A stretch of DNA of 64,000 nt, from the NCBI RefSeq assembly GCF_014204715.1, contig NZ_JACHLY010000001.1:4858501-4922500 (forward strand), in the 5' to 3' direction. The translations under genes and the position numbers were made by a program. The notes under the pieces were generated by a model, which worked only from the letters and a program-made list of their open reading frames with translations, had not been told where the DNA came from and did not search any database. Shown piece by piece: positions 16,774 to 25,262 of this stretch. Position 1 is the stretch's first letter. Every line of letters begins with the position of its first letter. The DNA is from Streptomonospora salina (GTDB lineage: Bacteria; Actinomycetota; Actinomycetes; Streptosporangiales; Streptosporangiaceae).

Positions 16774-18315
16774 GTGAGCCCCGCCGGCGCGAGCGCCTCC
16801 CTCAGCGCCGCACGCCGTCGCCGCGACCTCGACCAACTCGACCGCGATCCCCGCGTCGACCTGCTTGTTGTGGGCGGCGGCGCCACCGGCGCCGGAATCG
16901 CCCTGGACGCGGCCGCGCGCGGACTGTCGGTGGTCCTGGCCGAAAAGCACGACCTGGCCTTCGGCACCAGCCGGTGGAGCTCCAAGCTCGTACACGGCGG
17001 CCTGCGCTACCTCGCCACCGGCCAGGTCGGCATCGCCCGGGAGAGCGCCCGCGAGCGCCACATCCTCCTCTCCCGCACCGCTCCGCACCTGGCGCGCAGA
17101 CTGCCCATGCTGCTGCCCCTGCACAGCGGCATCGGCCGTCCCCAGGCCGCCGTGACCCGCGCCGGGCTGCTGGCGGGCGACGCGCTGCGGATGTCGGCGG
17201 GCACCCCCGCCTCGCTGCTGCCCGCCTCCCGCGGCGTCTCGCGCCGCCGCGCCCTCGACCTCGCCCCGGGCCTGCAACCCGCGGGCCTGCGCGGCGGGCA
17301 GCTGTCCTTCGACGGGCAACTGGTCGACGACGCCCGCTTCGTCGTCGGCCTGGCGCGCACCGCCGCCGCCCACGGCGCCCGCGTCCTGACCCGCTGCGCC
17401 GCAGAGGAGCTGCACGGCGACCACGCCCTGCTGCGCGACCGGCTCACCGGCTCCGCGCTGCGGCTGCGGCCGCGCGCGACCGTCAACGCCGCGGGAGTGT
17501 GGGCCCAGGAACTCGTTCCCCAGGTGAAGCTGCTCCCCAGCCGGGGTACGCACCTGGTGCTCGACGAGAGCGCCTTCGGCGGGCTGCGTTCGGCCCTGAC
17601 CGTCCCGGTGCCCGGCGAGACGAGCCGCTTCACGCTCGTGCTGCCCCAACAGGACGGCCGCGTCTACGTCGGACTCACCGACGAACCGCTCGACGGGCCC
17701 GTTCCCGACGTGCCGCCGGTGCCCGAGCACGACGTCGGCTTCCTGCTGGACGTCCTCGGCGGTGTGCTGGCGGACCCGCCGGGCCGCGCCGACGTGGCCG
17801 GCGCCTACGCCGGGCTGCGGCCGCTGCTGGACGCCGGGGAAGGCCGCAGCGCCGACGTGTCCCGCCGCCACGCGGTACTGACCTCCCCGGAGGGGGTGGT
17901 CACCGTGGTGGGCGGGAAGCTCACCACCTACCGGCGCATGGCCGAGGACGCCGTGGACGCGGCCGTCGCGGGCGCGGGCCTGGGCGCGGGGCCGTGCCGC
18001 ACCGGCCGGCTGCCGCTGGTGGGAGCGGACGCGCCGGAACGCCTGCGCCGCCTCGACGCGCCCGCGCGCCTGGTCTCCCGATACGGCACCGAGGCCCCGG
18101 CCGTGCTCGCCGAAGCCGAAGGCCGCCCCGACCTGCTGGAGCCGCTCGCCGCGGGCATCACCGCCGCGGAGCTGCGCTGGGCCGTGCGCCACGAGGGCGC
18201 CCTGGACGAGGACGACCTGCTCCAGCGCCGCACCCGCGCCGCCCTGGTCGACGGGGATGCCGACACCCTGAAGGAGGCCGCACGCGAGGCCCTGTCGCTG
18301 CCGGCGAGCGGGTGA
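16774..18315 (+). CDS. glpD: Glycerol-3-phosphate dehydrogenase (FAD-dependent)
   Basis: 513-residue GlpD-type flavoprotein oxidising sn-glycerol 3-phosphate to DHAP at the membrane. The Rossmann FAD motif is LLVVGGGATGAGIALDAAARG and the FAD_Gly3P signature is SSKLVHGGLRYL; substrate-domain motifs include GTHLVLDE and VVGGKLTTYRRMAEDAVD. The GTG start gives the expected family N-terminus (RRRRDLDQL). DHAP is the precursor used by alkyl-DHAP synthesis, which connects it to the divergent flavoenzyme-lipid kinase pair. It follows the TetR gene by 91 bases and is probably co-transcribed with it. Confidence 0.9.
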   Translation: MSPAGASASLSAARRRRDLDQLDRDPRVDLLVVGGGATGAGIALDAAARGLSVVLAEKHDLAFGTSRWSSKLVHGGLRYLATGQVGIARESARERHILLSRTAPHLARRLPMLLPLHSGIGRPQAAVTRAGLLAGDALRMSAGTPASLLPASRGVSRRRALDLAPGLQPAGLRGGQLSFDGQLVDDARFVVGLARTAAAHGARVLTRCAAEELHGDHALLRDRLTGSALRLRPRATVNAAGVWAQELVPQVKLLPSRGTHLVLDESAFGGLRSALTVPVPGETSRFTLVLPQQDGRVYVGLTDEPLDGPVPDVPPVPEHDVGFLLDVLGGVLADPPGRADVAGAYAGLRPLLDAGEGRSADVSRRHAVLTSPEGVVTVVGGKLTTYRRMAEDAVDAAVAGAGLGAGPCRTGRLPLVGADAPERLRRLDAPARLVSRYGTEAPAVLAEAEGRPDLLEPLAAGITAAELRWAVRHEGALDEDDLLQRRTRAALVDGDADTLKEAAREALSLPASG

Positions 18316-18378
18316 GCGGGGACGCGGGAGCGGAGAGCCGGTCCGCTCAACGCATGGGGCACCTTCGAGCCCGGTGCG

Positions 18379-18443
18379 TCATCGGCCGGCGAGAAATCAC
18401 CGCCGTGCCGCCCTCTCGGCAGTGATTTCTCGCCGGCCGATGA
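18379..18443. terminator. 22-bp perfect hairpin between convergent genes
   Basis: Arms 18379-18400 and 18422-18443 pair without mismatch around a 21-base loop, including an AT-containing GAGAAATCAC segment unusual for this DNA. It lies between converging glpD and aconitase genes and should terminate both. Confidence 0.65.
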
Positions 18444-18546
18444 AGCGGAACGCCGGGTGCGCAACCGCTTCTAGTCGCCGGGCGGGGCGTCGTTGCGGCG
18501 CCTGTACTACCTCAGCCGGTACGTCCTGAGCCACGGGCCGTCCGCC

Positions 18547-20505
18547 TCAGTCCGCTTGGCGGGCCAGCAGCGGGATCTGGCCGCCGGCCAGGACGGCCTC
18601 GACCTGGGGGGCCGACAGCCGGTGCCGCAGCCGGTACTCCTCGCCCTTGCTGTCGTTGCGCACGGTCAGCTCGCTCCCGGCGGGCAGGGTCTCGACGAGG
18701 TTCTCCAGGACGAGGACGTCGCCCGCGTCGATGCGGTCGTAGTCGGCGGGGTCGGCGAACTCCAGCGCCAGAATCCCGAAGTTGGCGAGGTTCTGCCAGT
18801 GGATCCGGGCGATGGACTTGGTGATCACCGCGCGCAGACCGAGATAGCGCGGGGTGATTGCGGCGTGCTCGCGCGAGGAGCCCTGCCCGTAGTTCTCCGC
18901 TCCGACGACGAAGTGCCCCGGGCCCTCGGCCAGCTCCCGCGCCCGCCGCGGATAGGCCGCGTCGATCCGGGTGAAGGTGAACTCGGCCAGCTCGGGGACG
19001 TTGGAGCGGAACGGCAGCGCCGCCGCACCCGCCGGGGAGATCTCGTCGGTGGAGACGTCGTCGCCGACCTTGAGCAGCACCGGCGCCTCTATACGGTCGG
19101 GCAGCGGCGGGAAGTCCGGCAGCGCCGAGATGTTGGGCCCCTTGACGAGCTCGACGTGCTTGGCCTCCTCCGCCGGCGGAGGAGCCACGAGCATCCGGGT
19201 GTTGACGCTGGACCGCTCCGGCAGTTCCACCCGCGGATAGGGCATGTCCAGCTTCTCGGCCAGGTCGCGCGGGTCGGTGATCACCCCGGTGAGGGCGGAG
19301 GCCGCCGCCGTCTCCGGGGAGCACAGCCACACCGAGTCCTCCGGGGTGCCCGACCGTCCGGGGAAGTTGCGCGGGAACGTGCGCAGCGAGTTGCTGCCCG
19401 CCGCCGGCGCCTGGCCCATGCCGATGCAGCCCATGCAGCCCGCCTGGTGGATCCGGGCGCCGGCGCCGATCAGGTCGAGTGTGGCCCCCGTCTTCGTCAG
19501 GTCGGCGAAGATCTGGCGCGACGAGGGGTTGACGTCGAAGCTGACGGTGCTGTCGGTCTGGCGCCCCTTGACCATCGCCGCGGCGACGGCGAAGTCGCGC
19601 AGCCCCGGATTGGCCGAGGATCCGATGACGACCTGGTCGACCTCTTCGCCCGCGGCTTCGCGCACCGGCACCACGTTGTCGGGCGCCGACGGCATGGCGA
19701 TGAGGGGTTCGATCGACGACAGGTCGATCTCGTCGGTCACGTCGTAGTGGGCGTCGGGGTCGGCGAGCAGCTCGGTGAAGTCGTCCTCGCGGTCCTCGCC
19801 GCGCAGGAAGTCGCGCACCGCGTCGTCGGCGGGGAACACGGTGGTGGTGGCGCCCAGTTCGGCCCCCATGTTCGCGATGACATGGCGGTCCATCGCGGTC
19901 AGCGTGGCCACGCCCGGCCCGTGGTACTCGATGATGCGGTTCAGCCCGCCCTTGGTGCTGTGCCGCCGCAGCATCTCCAGGATGACGTCTTTGGCCGACG
20001 TCCACTCCGGAAGCGTCCCGGTGAGCCGCACACCCCAGATGTGCGGTGCCCGGATGCGCAACGGGCGGCCGGCGATGGCCATGGCCACCTCCAGTCCGCC
20101 CACGCCTACGGCCAGCATGCCCAGCGACCCCGCGGCGCAGGTGTGGGAGTCGGAGCCGACCATCGTCTTGCCGGGGACGCCGAAGCGCTGCATATGGGTG
20201 GGGTGGGAGACGCCGTTGCCCGGCTTGGAGTACCACAGCCCGTAGCGCCGGGACGCCGACTGCAGGAACTCGTGGTCCTCGGCGTTCTTCTCGTCGGCTT
20301 GGAGGAGGTTGTGGTCCACGTACTGCACGCTGACCTCGGCCCGTGTGCGGTCCAGCCCCAGCGCCTCCAGCTCCTGCATCACGAGGGTGCCGGTGGCGTC
20401 CTGGGTGAGCGTCTGGTCGACGCTCAGCGCGATCGGTCGCCCGGGCACCATCTCGCCCTCGACCAGGTGCGCCTCGATCAGCTTGTGTGCGACTCCGCGT
20501 CCCAT
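18547..20505 (-). CDS. Aconitate hydratase
   Basis: 652-residue aconitase of the shorter bacterial/mitochondrial-like type. [4Fe-4S] ligands are visible: the Cys in GSDSHTCAAGSLGML and the CxxC in QAGCMGCIGMGQAP. The swivel domain carries ENYGQGSSREHAA, whose Ser-Arg pair binds substrate carboxylates. It would isomerise citrate and isocitrate, or a related tricarboxylate. It lies 141 bases downstream of an IclR gene in the same direction, next to a CoA-transferase/citryl-CoA-lyase operon. A role as a pathway-specific aconitase rather than the housekeeping one is possible. Confidence 0.9.
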   Translation of the reverse strand: MGRGVAHKLIEAHLVEGEMVPGRPIALSVDQTLTQDATGTLVMQELEALGLDRTRAEVSVQYVDHNLLQADEKNAEDHEFLQSASRRYGLWYSKPGNGVSHPTHMQRFGVPGKTMVGSDSHTCAAGSLGMLAVGVGGLEVAMAIAGRPLRIRAPHIWGVRLTGTLPEWTSAKDVILEMLRRHSTKGGLNRIIEYHGPGVATLTAMDRHVIANMGAELGATTTVFPADDAVRDFLRGEDREDDFTELLADPDAHYDVTDEIDLSSIEPLIAMPSAPDNVVPVREAAGEEVDQVVIGSSANPGLRDFAVAAAMVKGRQTDSTVSFDVNPSSRQIFADLTKTGATLDLIGAGARIHQAGCMGCIGMGQAPAAGSNSLRTFPRNFPGRSGTPEDSVWLCSPETAAASALTGVITDPRDLAEKLDMPYPRVELPERSSVNTRMLVAPPPAEEAKHVELVKGPNISALPDFPPLPDRIEAPVLLKVGDDVSTDEISPAGAAALPFRSNVPELAEFTFTRIDAAYPRRARELAEGPGHFVVGAENYGQGSSREHAAITPRYLGLRAVITKSIARIHWQNLANFGILALEFADPADYDRIDAGDVLVLENLVETLPAGSELTVRNDSKGEEYRLRHRLSAPQVEAVLAGGQIPLLARQAD

Positions 20506-20646
20506 CTCGCTCCTTCCTCTCTCCTACAACCGAGGCTGACCGCATTGACGCGCCGCAAACGGGGACACCGGTCACAGCGGACATGCGGCGCGCGGATCGC
20601 AGCGGGCACGCGGATCCGCCGGAGCCTCGCGGCGGCCCCGGGCGCC

Positions 20647-21459
20647 TCAGCCGCCTGCGCCGGGGGTGACGACTTCCATCGGGTGGGCCTTCCATGCCTC
20701 CCAGTCGGCACTGATCGCGCTGGCAGCGCCCAGCAGCAGCGGCAGGTGGCCTTCGGTCAGCGTCTGCACGGGCGTCTCGGCGGCATGGGCGTTGACGTTG
20801 ACCGCGGCCACCACTGCGCCCTGGCCGTCGCGGATCGGAGCGGCGACGGAGCGGATGCCCGGCGCCAGCTCCTCGTCGGTCAGCGCCCACCCGCGCGCCC
20901 GCACTTTGCTGAGTACCGTGCCCAGCTCCGCGCGCTCGTGCCGGTGCGCCGGCTCGATGCCCGAGCGCGAGGGCTCGGCGAGGGTCCGGTCGAGCTCCTC
21001 GGGTGAGAGCGCCGCGAGCAGCACCTTGCCCAGCGAGGTCGCCGGCGCCGGGAACCGGGTGCCCAGCGTGACGGAGAGGGTGACGAGCTTGGGCACCGCC
21101 ACTCGCGCCACATAGACGATGTCGGAGCCGTCCAGCTGCGCGATCGAGCAGGACTCCCCGGTCTGCTTGACCAGATCGCGCAGGTGCGGCACCGCGAGGT
21201 CCCACATGTTCTGCGAGCGGATGTAGGCCATGCCGAGGTCGAGTACGCGCGGGGTCAGTGAGAACTCGCCGTCGTCGCCGCGCACGTAGCCCAGTTGCTC
21301 CAAGGTGATCAGGATGCGCCGGACCGTGGGCCGGGCCAGGTCTGTGGCCGCGGCCAGCTCCGAGAGCGTCATCGCGGGCCGTCCGGGCTCGAAGCAGCGC
21401 AGGACGTCCAGTCCGCGGGCGAGCGCCTCGATGAACTCGGGGGTGGTGTCTCGACGCAT
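20647..21459 (-). CDS. IclR family transcriptional regulator (PcaR-like)
   Basis: 270-residue regulator. The winged helix is MTLSELAAATDLARPTVRRIL; the IclR effector domain spans about residues 85-255 and includes PAPATSLGKVLLAAL and DEELAPGIRSVAAPIRD. The N-terminal FIEALARGLDVLRCF resembles the PcaR/PcaU/PobR branch that controls aromatic catabolism. It precedes the aconitase gene and sits beside the ring-cleavage operon, so it is the best local candidate for the CGGAC-N4-GTCCG sites at 25.0-25.2 kb. Confidence 0.9.
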   Translation of the reverse strand: MRRDTTPEFIEALARGLDVLRCFEPGRPAMTLSELAAATDLARPTVRRILITLEQLGYVRGDDGEFSLTPRVLDLGMAYIRSQNMWDLAVPHLRDLVKQTGESCSIAQLDGSDIVYVARVAVPKLVTLSVTLGTRFPAPATSLGKVLLAALSPEELDRTLAEPSRSGIEPAHRHERAELGTVLSKVRARGWALTDEELAPGIRSVAAPIRDGQGAVVAAVNVNAHAAETPVQTLTEGHLPLLLGAASAISADWEAWKAHPMEVVTPGAGG

Positions 21460-21579
21460 GCACGACCTTTCCTACGTCTCACCCGGTGGCGCCTGACCCG
21501 GTTGCGGCGGTTTCGGTTCAGCGTAACGCGCGGCGGCGCAGGGTGCGGCGGGCGAGGCCGTGCCGGTGCGCTGGGACGA

Positions 21580-21611
21580 GGGCCGCTCCGGCGGTTCCGC
21601 CGGAGCGGCCC
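21580..21611 (-). terminator. 15-bp hairpin after the DoxX gene
   Basis: Arms 21580-21594 and 21597-21611 are fully complementary with a tight loop, 8 bases beyond the DoxX stop on the minus strand. It closes the ring-cleavage operon. Confidence 0.7.
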
Positions 21612-21618
21612 CTGCCGT

Positions 21619-22125
21619 TCAGTCGGCCGCTGCGGCGCCGCGCAGCACGGCGCGCCTGCGCAGCAGGACCGGCGCCGTCGCCAGCAGACCCAGGACGACG
21701 GCGCCCGCACCGGCCCAGACCGGGGGAGCCGACATCCCCAGCGGCGCGTCGAGGGAATAGGCGCCGGCGCCGGTGAAGCCCAGTGCCGCTGCGATCAGGG
21801 CGTAGACCAGCGCGGCCTCGTAGCCGCCGTGATGGGCCCATAGCCCCTTGCCGGCGTTGGCGGCGGCCGCCACGGTCATCGTGCCGATGACGGCCGCTGC
21901 GCCCAGCGGCGTCAGCAAGCCCAGCAGGATCAGGGCGGCGCCGGCGGTCTCCGCGGCCGAGGCCAGCACCACCATCGGGCGGGCGGGGCGGAAGCCCAGA
22001 CCGTGGAACATCGTGGCGGAGCCCGCGAGGCCGGCTCCGCGGAACCAGCCCAGGCTCTTCTGCGCAGCGTGGCCCAGGAGCAGGGCCGCCAGCGCCAGGC
22101 GAAGCAGGAGTAGTCCGATGTCCAC
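21619..22125 (-). CDS. DoxX family membrane protein
   Basis: 168-residue protein with four hydrophobic helices and the DoxX signature (LLRLALAALLLGHAAQKSLGWF near the start, MFHGLGFRPARPM mid-protein). DoxX proteins are small quinone-linked or redox-associated membrane proteins of uncertain role. GTG start; it begins 6 bases after the stop of the dioxygenase gene, as the last gene of a four-gene operon. Confidence 0.85.
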   Translation of the reverse strand: MDIGLLLLRLALAALLLGHAAQKSLGWFRGAGLAGSATMFHGLGFRPARPMVVLASAAETAGAALILLGLLTPLGAAAVIGTMTVAAAANAGKGLWAHHGGYEAALVYALIAAALGFTGAGAYSLDAPLGMSAPPVWAGAGAVVLGLLATAPVLLRRRAVLRGAAAAD

Positions 22126-22131
22126 GGCGGA

Positions 22132-22995
22132 TCACGTCCTCGGCTGCAGTACGAAGTCGAACTCGGCGGTGGCGAAGGAGGTGGCGACGGTGGTGCCGTC
22201 GGGCGCGGTGCCCGCCTCGTGGCGGCGGAAGGGCACGATCAGTTCCTCTTTGGTGCCGAAGACGACGTCGGAGTCGAGGTACTGCGTGTCCTCTTCGAAG
22301 ATGTGGGTGATCAGCTTCTCGTAGCCGGGTTCGTCGATGAGGAAGTGGATATGGGCGGGCCGGAAGTGACTGATCCGGGTGCGCTCGATCAGGTCGCCTA
22401 CGGGCCCGTCCATCGGGATGGTGTAGCCCTTGGGAACGACGCTGCGCAGGCAGTAGGTGCCGTCCTGGCGCGTGCGGTACTTGGCGCGCAGCCGCGCCTC
22501 GTCCACCTCCGACAGCTGGGCCTCGTAGGCCCCGTCGGAGTCGGCCTGCCACACGTCCAGCACGGCGCCGCCGACCGGCTCGCCGTCGACGCCGCGGACG
22601 GTGCCGTGCACGAACAGCGGCAGGCCCTCGGCGCCGTCGGACATGTCGTGGCCGTAGGGGGCGGCGGGGGAGCCGTCGATGTAGAAGGGGCCCAGGACGG
22701 TGGCGGGGGTGGCCTCGGGGCCGAACCGGTTGTTCATCTGGACCACGAGCATGCTCAACCCGACCACGTCGGAGGCCAGGATGAACTCCTCGCGCTTGTC
22801 GTCGCTGATCCGCCCGGTCTCGGTGAGCCAGCGCATCGCCGCCATCCACTCCTCCTCGGTGAGATGGACGTCGCGCGCGAAGGCGTGCAGGTGGCGCACC
22901 AGCGCGGTCATCAGCTCGGCCAGCCTGGGGGACTCGGCCGTCGCCCAGCGCCGGGCCGCCAGCTCGGTGATGTTGTCCTCAGTCGCGTACGGCAT
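22132..22995 (-). CDS. Intradiol ring-cleavage dioxygenase, hydroxyquinol 1,2-dioxygenase type
   Basis: 287-residue non-heme Fe(III) dioxygenase. The N-terminal helical dimerisation domain (LTEEEWMAAMRWLTETGRIS) is followed by the catalytic beta-sandwich. Likely iron ligands are Tyr in DSDGAYEAQL, Tyr in VPKGYTIPMDGP, and the two His of FRPAHIHFLI. THIFEEDTQYLDSDVVFG matches the hydroxyquinol/catechol 1,2-dioxygenase group. Hydroxyquinol cleavage gives maleylacetate; no maleylacetate reductase gene is in this window. The start overlaps the preceding gene by 17 bases. Confidence 0.88.
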   Translation of the reverse strand: MPYATEDNITELAARRWATAESPRLAELMTALVRHLHAFARDVHLTEEEWMAAMRWLTETGRISDDKREEFILASDVVGLSMLVVQMNNRFGPEATPATVLGPFYIDGSPAAPYGHDMSDGAEGLPLFVHGTVRGVDGEPVGGAVLDVWQADSDGAYEAQLSEVDEARLRAKYRTRQDGTYCLRSVVPKGYTIPMDGPVGDLIERTRISHFRPAHIHFLIDEPGYEKLITHIFEEDTQYLDSDVVFGTKEELIVPFRRHEAGTAPDGTTVATSFATAEFDFVLQPRT

Positions 22996-23848
22996 CGTCG
23001 TCTCCGTCCCGGTCTGCGTCCTCGGGTGGGGTGTAGGTGGCGTTGCGGTCGACGAGCAGGTAGGTGTCCAGGGCCATCGGACGCCGCCGCTCCTCGGCGA
23101 GCTGTCCGAGTAGACCGCCCGCCCGCGCCAGCAGGGCGAAACCGCGCAGCAGGTCGGGGGGCAGGTCCAGGTCGGCCAGCGCCGCGCCGCACACCCCCGC
23201 GCCGTTGAGGACCAGCCGCCGCCCCAGCACGCGCTCGTGCGTACGGCCGATCGCCTCGAACAGGCGCAGGTGCGGGCCGGTGAGCCCTTCTTCCTCGGCG
23301 ATGCGCAGCAGGGCCGGCGTGCGCGGGTCGCCCTGCTTGTGCACGGGGTGGCCCAGGCCGGGGATGATCCGCTTGGCGGCGCGTTCGCGGGTGACGACCT
23401 CCTCGGCCAGCGCGTCCCACTCGGCCTCGTCGGCGGGCTCGTCCGCGCGCTGTGCCAGGACGTCGGCCAGGAAGCGGCCGGTGTCCTCGGTGACGCCGAG
23501 GAACCGCGAACCGCCCCCGAGCAGGCCCGCCGCCAGGGCGCCCTGCAAGGAGTCGGGCGCGCTGAGGTAGGTGAGCCGGGCCGCGATGGCGGTGGGCGTG
23601 AAGCCGTGGTCGGCCAGGGCCACCAGGCAGGCCTCGAACAGGCGCACCCGGCCGGGGGAGGGCCGCTTCTGCGTCACCATCCACAGCACCAGCTCGCCGA
23701 AGCCGACGCGGCCCATCAGGTCCTCGGCCAGGTCGTGGCCCAGCAGCGAAATGGTCGATTCCGTCGAGGTGCCCAGTGAGGTGGGAAAGCTCGGCGCACC
23801 GCTCCCGCCGCCTCCTGCGGTGTCGCTGCGGTCGCTGCCCTCAGCCAT
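22979..23848 (-). CDS. Citrate synthase-fold protein, citryl-CoA lyase type
   Basis: 289-residue, single short citrate-synthase domain, far shorter than citrate synthase itself (about 370-430). LTYLSAPDSLQGALAAGLLGG and the His-containing IIPGLGHPVHKQGDPRTP match the citryl-CoA lyase/citrate synthase catalytic region. Such proteins cleave or form citryl-CoA-like tertiary hydroxyacyl-CoAs. It overlaps the upstream CaiB gene by 8 bases and the downstream dioxygenase gene by 17. Coupling to a CoA-transferase strongly suggests activation of a hydroxy acid to its CoA ester followed by C-C cleavage. Confidence 0.8.
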   Translation of the reverse strand: MAEGSDRSDTAGGGGSGAPSFPTSLGTSTESTISLLGHDLAEDLMGRVGFGELVLWMVTQKRPSPGRVRLFEACLVALADHGFTPTAIAARLTYLSAPDSLQGALAAGLLGGGSRFLGVTEDTGRFLADVLAQRADEPADEAEWDALAEEVVTRERAAKRIIPGLGHPVHKQGDPRTPALLRIAEEEGLTGPHLRLFEAIGRTHERVLGRRLVLNGAGVCGAALADLDLPPDLLRGFALLARAGGLLGQLAEERRRPMALDTYLLVDRNATYTPPEDADRDGDDDAVRD

Positions 23849-25019
23849 CGTCGCCCTCCTTCTCGTCGCGGTTGGTGCTCAGCCACGCGCGGATCTGCGC
23901 GGAGTGCTCGTCGAGCCGGGGCGGCGGACGGTCGTAGCGCGTCCGGCTGCGCGAGAGGGTGATCGGATTGCGGATGCCCGGAACGGCGTCGGGCCCGCTC
24001 CCCGCCGGCACGACCGGGTCCAGGCCGAGGGAGTCGGCGAAGGCGACGCCCTCGTCGACGGTGTTGATCGGCGCGCAGGCCACCCCGTGGGCCAGGAGGA
24101 TGTCGAACCACTCGGCCTTGGTGCGCGCGCTGAGCGCGTCGACCAGATGGGGGCGCAGCGCGTCGCGGTTGGCGGTGCGGTCCTGGTTGTGGGCGAAGCG
24201 GGGGTCGCCGACCAGGTCGGACCGGCCCAGGGCTGCGCACAGGCGGGCGAACTGGCCGTCGTTTCCGGCGATGACGATGAGGTCGCCGTCGGCCGTCGGC
24301 AGCGGCTCGTAAGGGAACAGGCTCGGGTGGGCGTTGCCCATGCGGTGGGGCACGGTGCCGCCGGCGGCGTAGGCGCCGGACTGGTTGACCAGCCCCGACA
24401 GTGCGGAGGAGAGCAGGTTGACCTCGACCTGCTGGCCCTCGCCGGAGTCGTTGCGCTCCTGGAGGGCGGCCAGGACGCCGATCGCCGCGTGCATGCCGGT
24501 GATCACGTCGAACACCGAGATCCCGGCGCGGAAGGGCGGGCCCTCGGGGGCGCCGGTCAGACTCATCAGTCCCGAGATCGCCTGGACCATCAGGTCGTAG
24601 CCGGGGATGGAGGCGCCTTCACCGGAGCCGAAACCGGATATGGAGGCGTAGACGACGCCGGCGTTGGCCTCCCGGACCGACGCGTAGTCCAGCCCGAACC
24701 GCTTCAGGCCGCCGGGCTTGAAGTTCTCGATCACCACGTCGGCCCGCCGGGTCAGCTCGCGTGCCGCTTCCAGGTCCGCGGGATCGGCCAGGTCGAGACT
24801 GAGCGAGCGCTTGTTCCTGTTCACCGACAGGAAATAGGTCGCCTGGTCCCCGCGGGTGGGCGGCGACCAGGTCCGCGAGTCGTCGCCGCCGGGGCCTTCG
24901 ACCTTGACCACCTCGGCGCCGAGGTCGGCCAGCAGCATCGTCGCGTACGGGCCCGCGAGGATCCGCGAGAAGTCCGCGACCAGCAGGCCCGACAGCGGGC
25001 CCCCCGTAGGGTCGTTCAT
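23841..25019 (-). CDS. CaiB/BaiF (class III) CoA-transferase
   Basis: 392-residue CoA-transferase. LLVADFSRILAGPYATMLLADLGAEVVKVE is the classic N-terminus, the catalytic Asp lies in GYDLMVQAISG, and ENFKPGGLKRFGLDY is another family motif. It would move CoA between carboxylic acids. The ATG at 25019 has GAAAGG upstream; a TTG one codon earlier is less likely. It is the first gene of a tightly overlapping operon (CoA-transferase, citryl-CoA-lyase-like, dioxygenase, DoxX). A CGGAC-N4-GTCCG site lies 33 bases upstream. Confidence 0.9.
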   Translation of the reverse strand: MNDPTGGPLSGLLVADFSRILAGPYATMLLADLGAEVVKVEGPGGDDSRTWSPPTRGDQATYFLSVNRNKRSLSLDLADPADLEAARELTRRADVVIENFKPGGLKRFGLDYASVREANAGVVYASISGFGSGEGASIPGYDLMVQAISGLMSLTGAPEGPPFRAGISVFDVITGMHAAIGVLAALQERNDSGEGQQVEVNLLSSALSGLVNQSGAYAAGGTVPHRMGNAHPSLFPYEPLPTADGDLIVIAGNDGQFARLCAALGRSDLVGDPRFAHNQDRTANRDALRPHLVDALSARTKAEWFDILLAHGVACAPINTVDEGVAFADSLGLDPVVPAGSGPDAVPGIRNPITLSRSRTRYDRPPPRLDEHSAQIRAWLSTNRDEKEGDDG

Positions 25020-25051
25020 CAAGAGACCTTTCTCGTGGCCTGTCCACTGAT

Positions 25052-25065
25052 CGGACTAACGTCCG
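25052..25065. promoter_or_regulatory. Inverted repeat CGGAC-TAAC-GTCCG, copy 1
   Basis: Perfect 5-4-5 inverted repeat 33 bases upstream of the CoA-transferase start. The same arms and spacer length recur at 25227-25240 before the divergent amidohydrolase gene, indicating one regulator for both transcripts. Confidence 0.55.
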
Positions 25066-25225
25066 CATAATCAGGATCGGTCTGGCGGAGGGGTGTGTCA
25101 ACGGGGTGATTGTGCTTGATGCATGGTTACTGCAGGAAAACGGTGCTCGACTCTGCGAGGGAGGTGGATGCCATTGACAACCCAGGTGCCTCAGATCACT
25201 CTTGAGTATATATCGTGATCGCCTG

Positions 25226-25241
25226 ACGGACGATTGTCCGT
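25226..25241. promoter_or_regulatory. Inverted repeat ACGGAC-GATT-GTCCGT, copy 2
   Basis: Perfect 6-4-6 inverted repeat 21 bases upstream of the amidohydrolase ATG, with the same core as copy 1. An AT-rich TATATA (25207-25212) with upstream TG lies just before it and could be the -10 region. Confidence 0.55.
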
Positions 25242-25262
25242 TCGTCTGTACGGGAGCTCCAC

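Noticed and set aside
16682-16777. 31-codon ORF (starts MDPAAHPNRT) bridging the TetR and glpD genes
   Set aside because: Overlaps both neighbours by a base or two and could be a coupling ORF, but has no ribosome site and an unremarkable sequence.
18493-21006. 837-codon plus-strand frame antisense to the aconitase and IclR genes
   Set aside because: Antisense shadow: no motif, and composition typical of reversed GC-rich codons.
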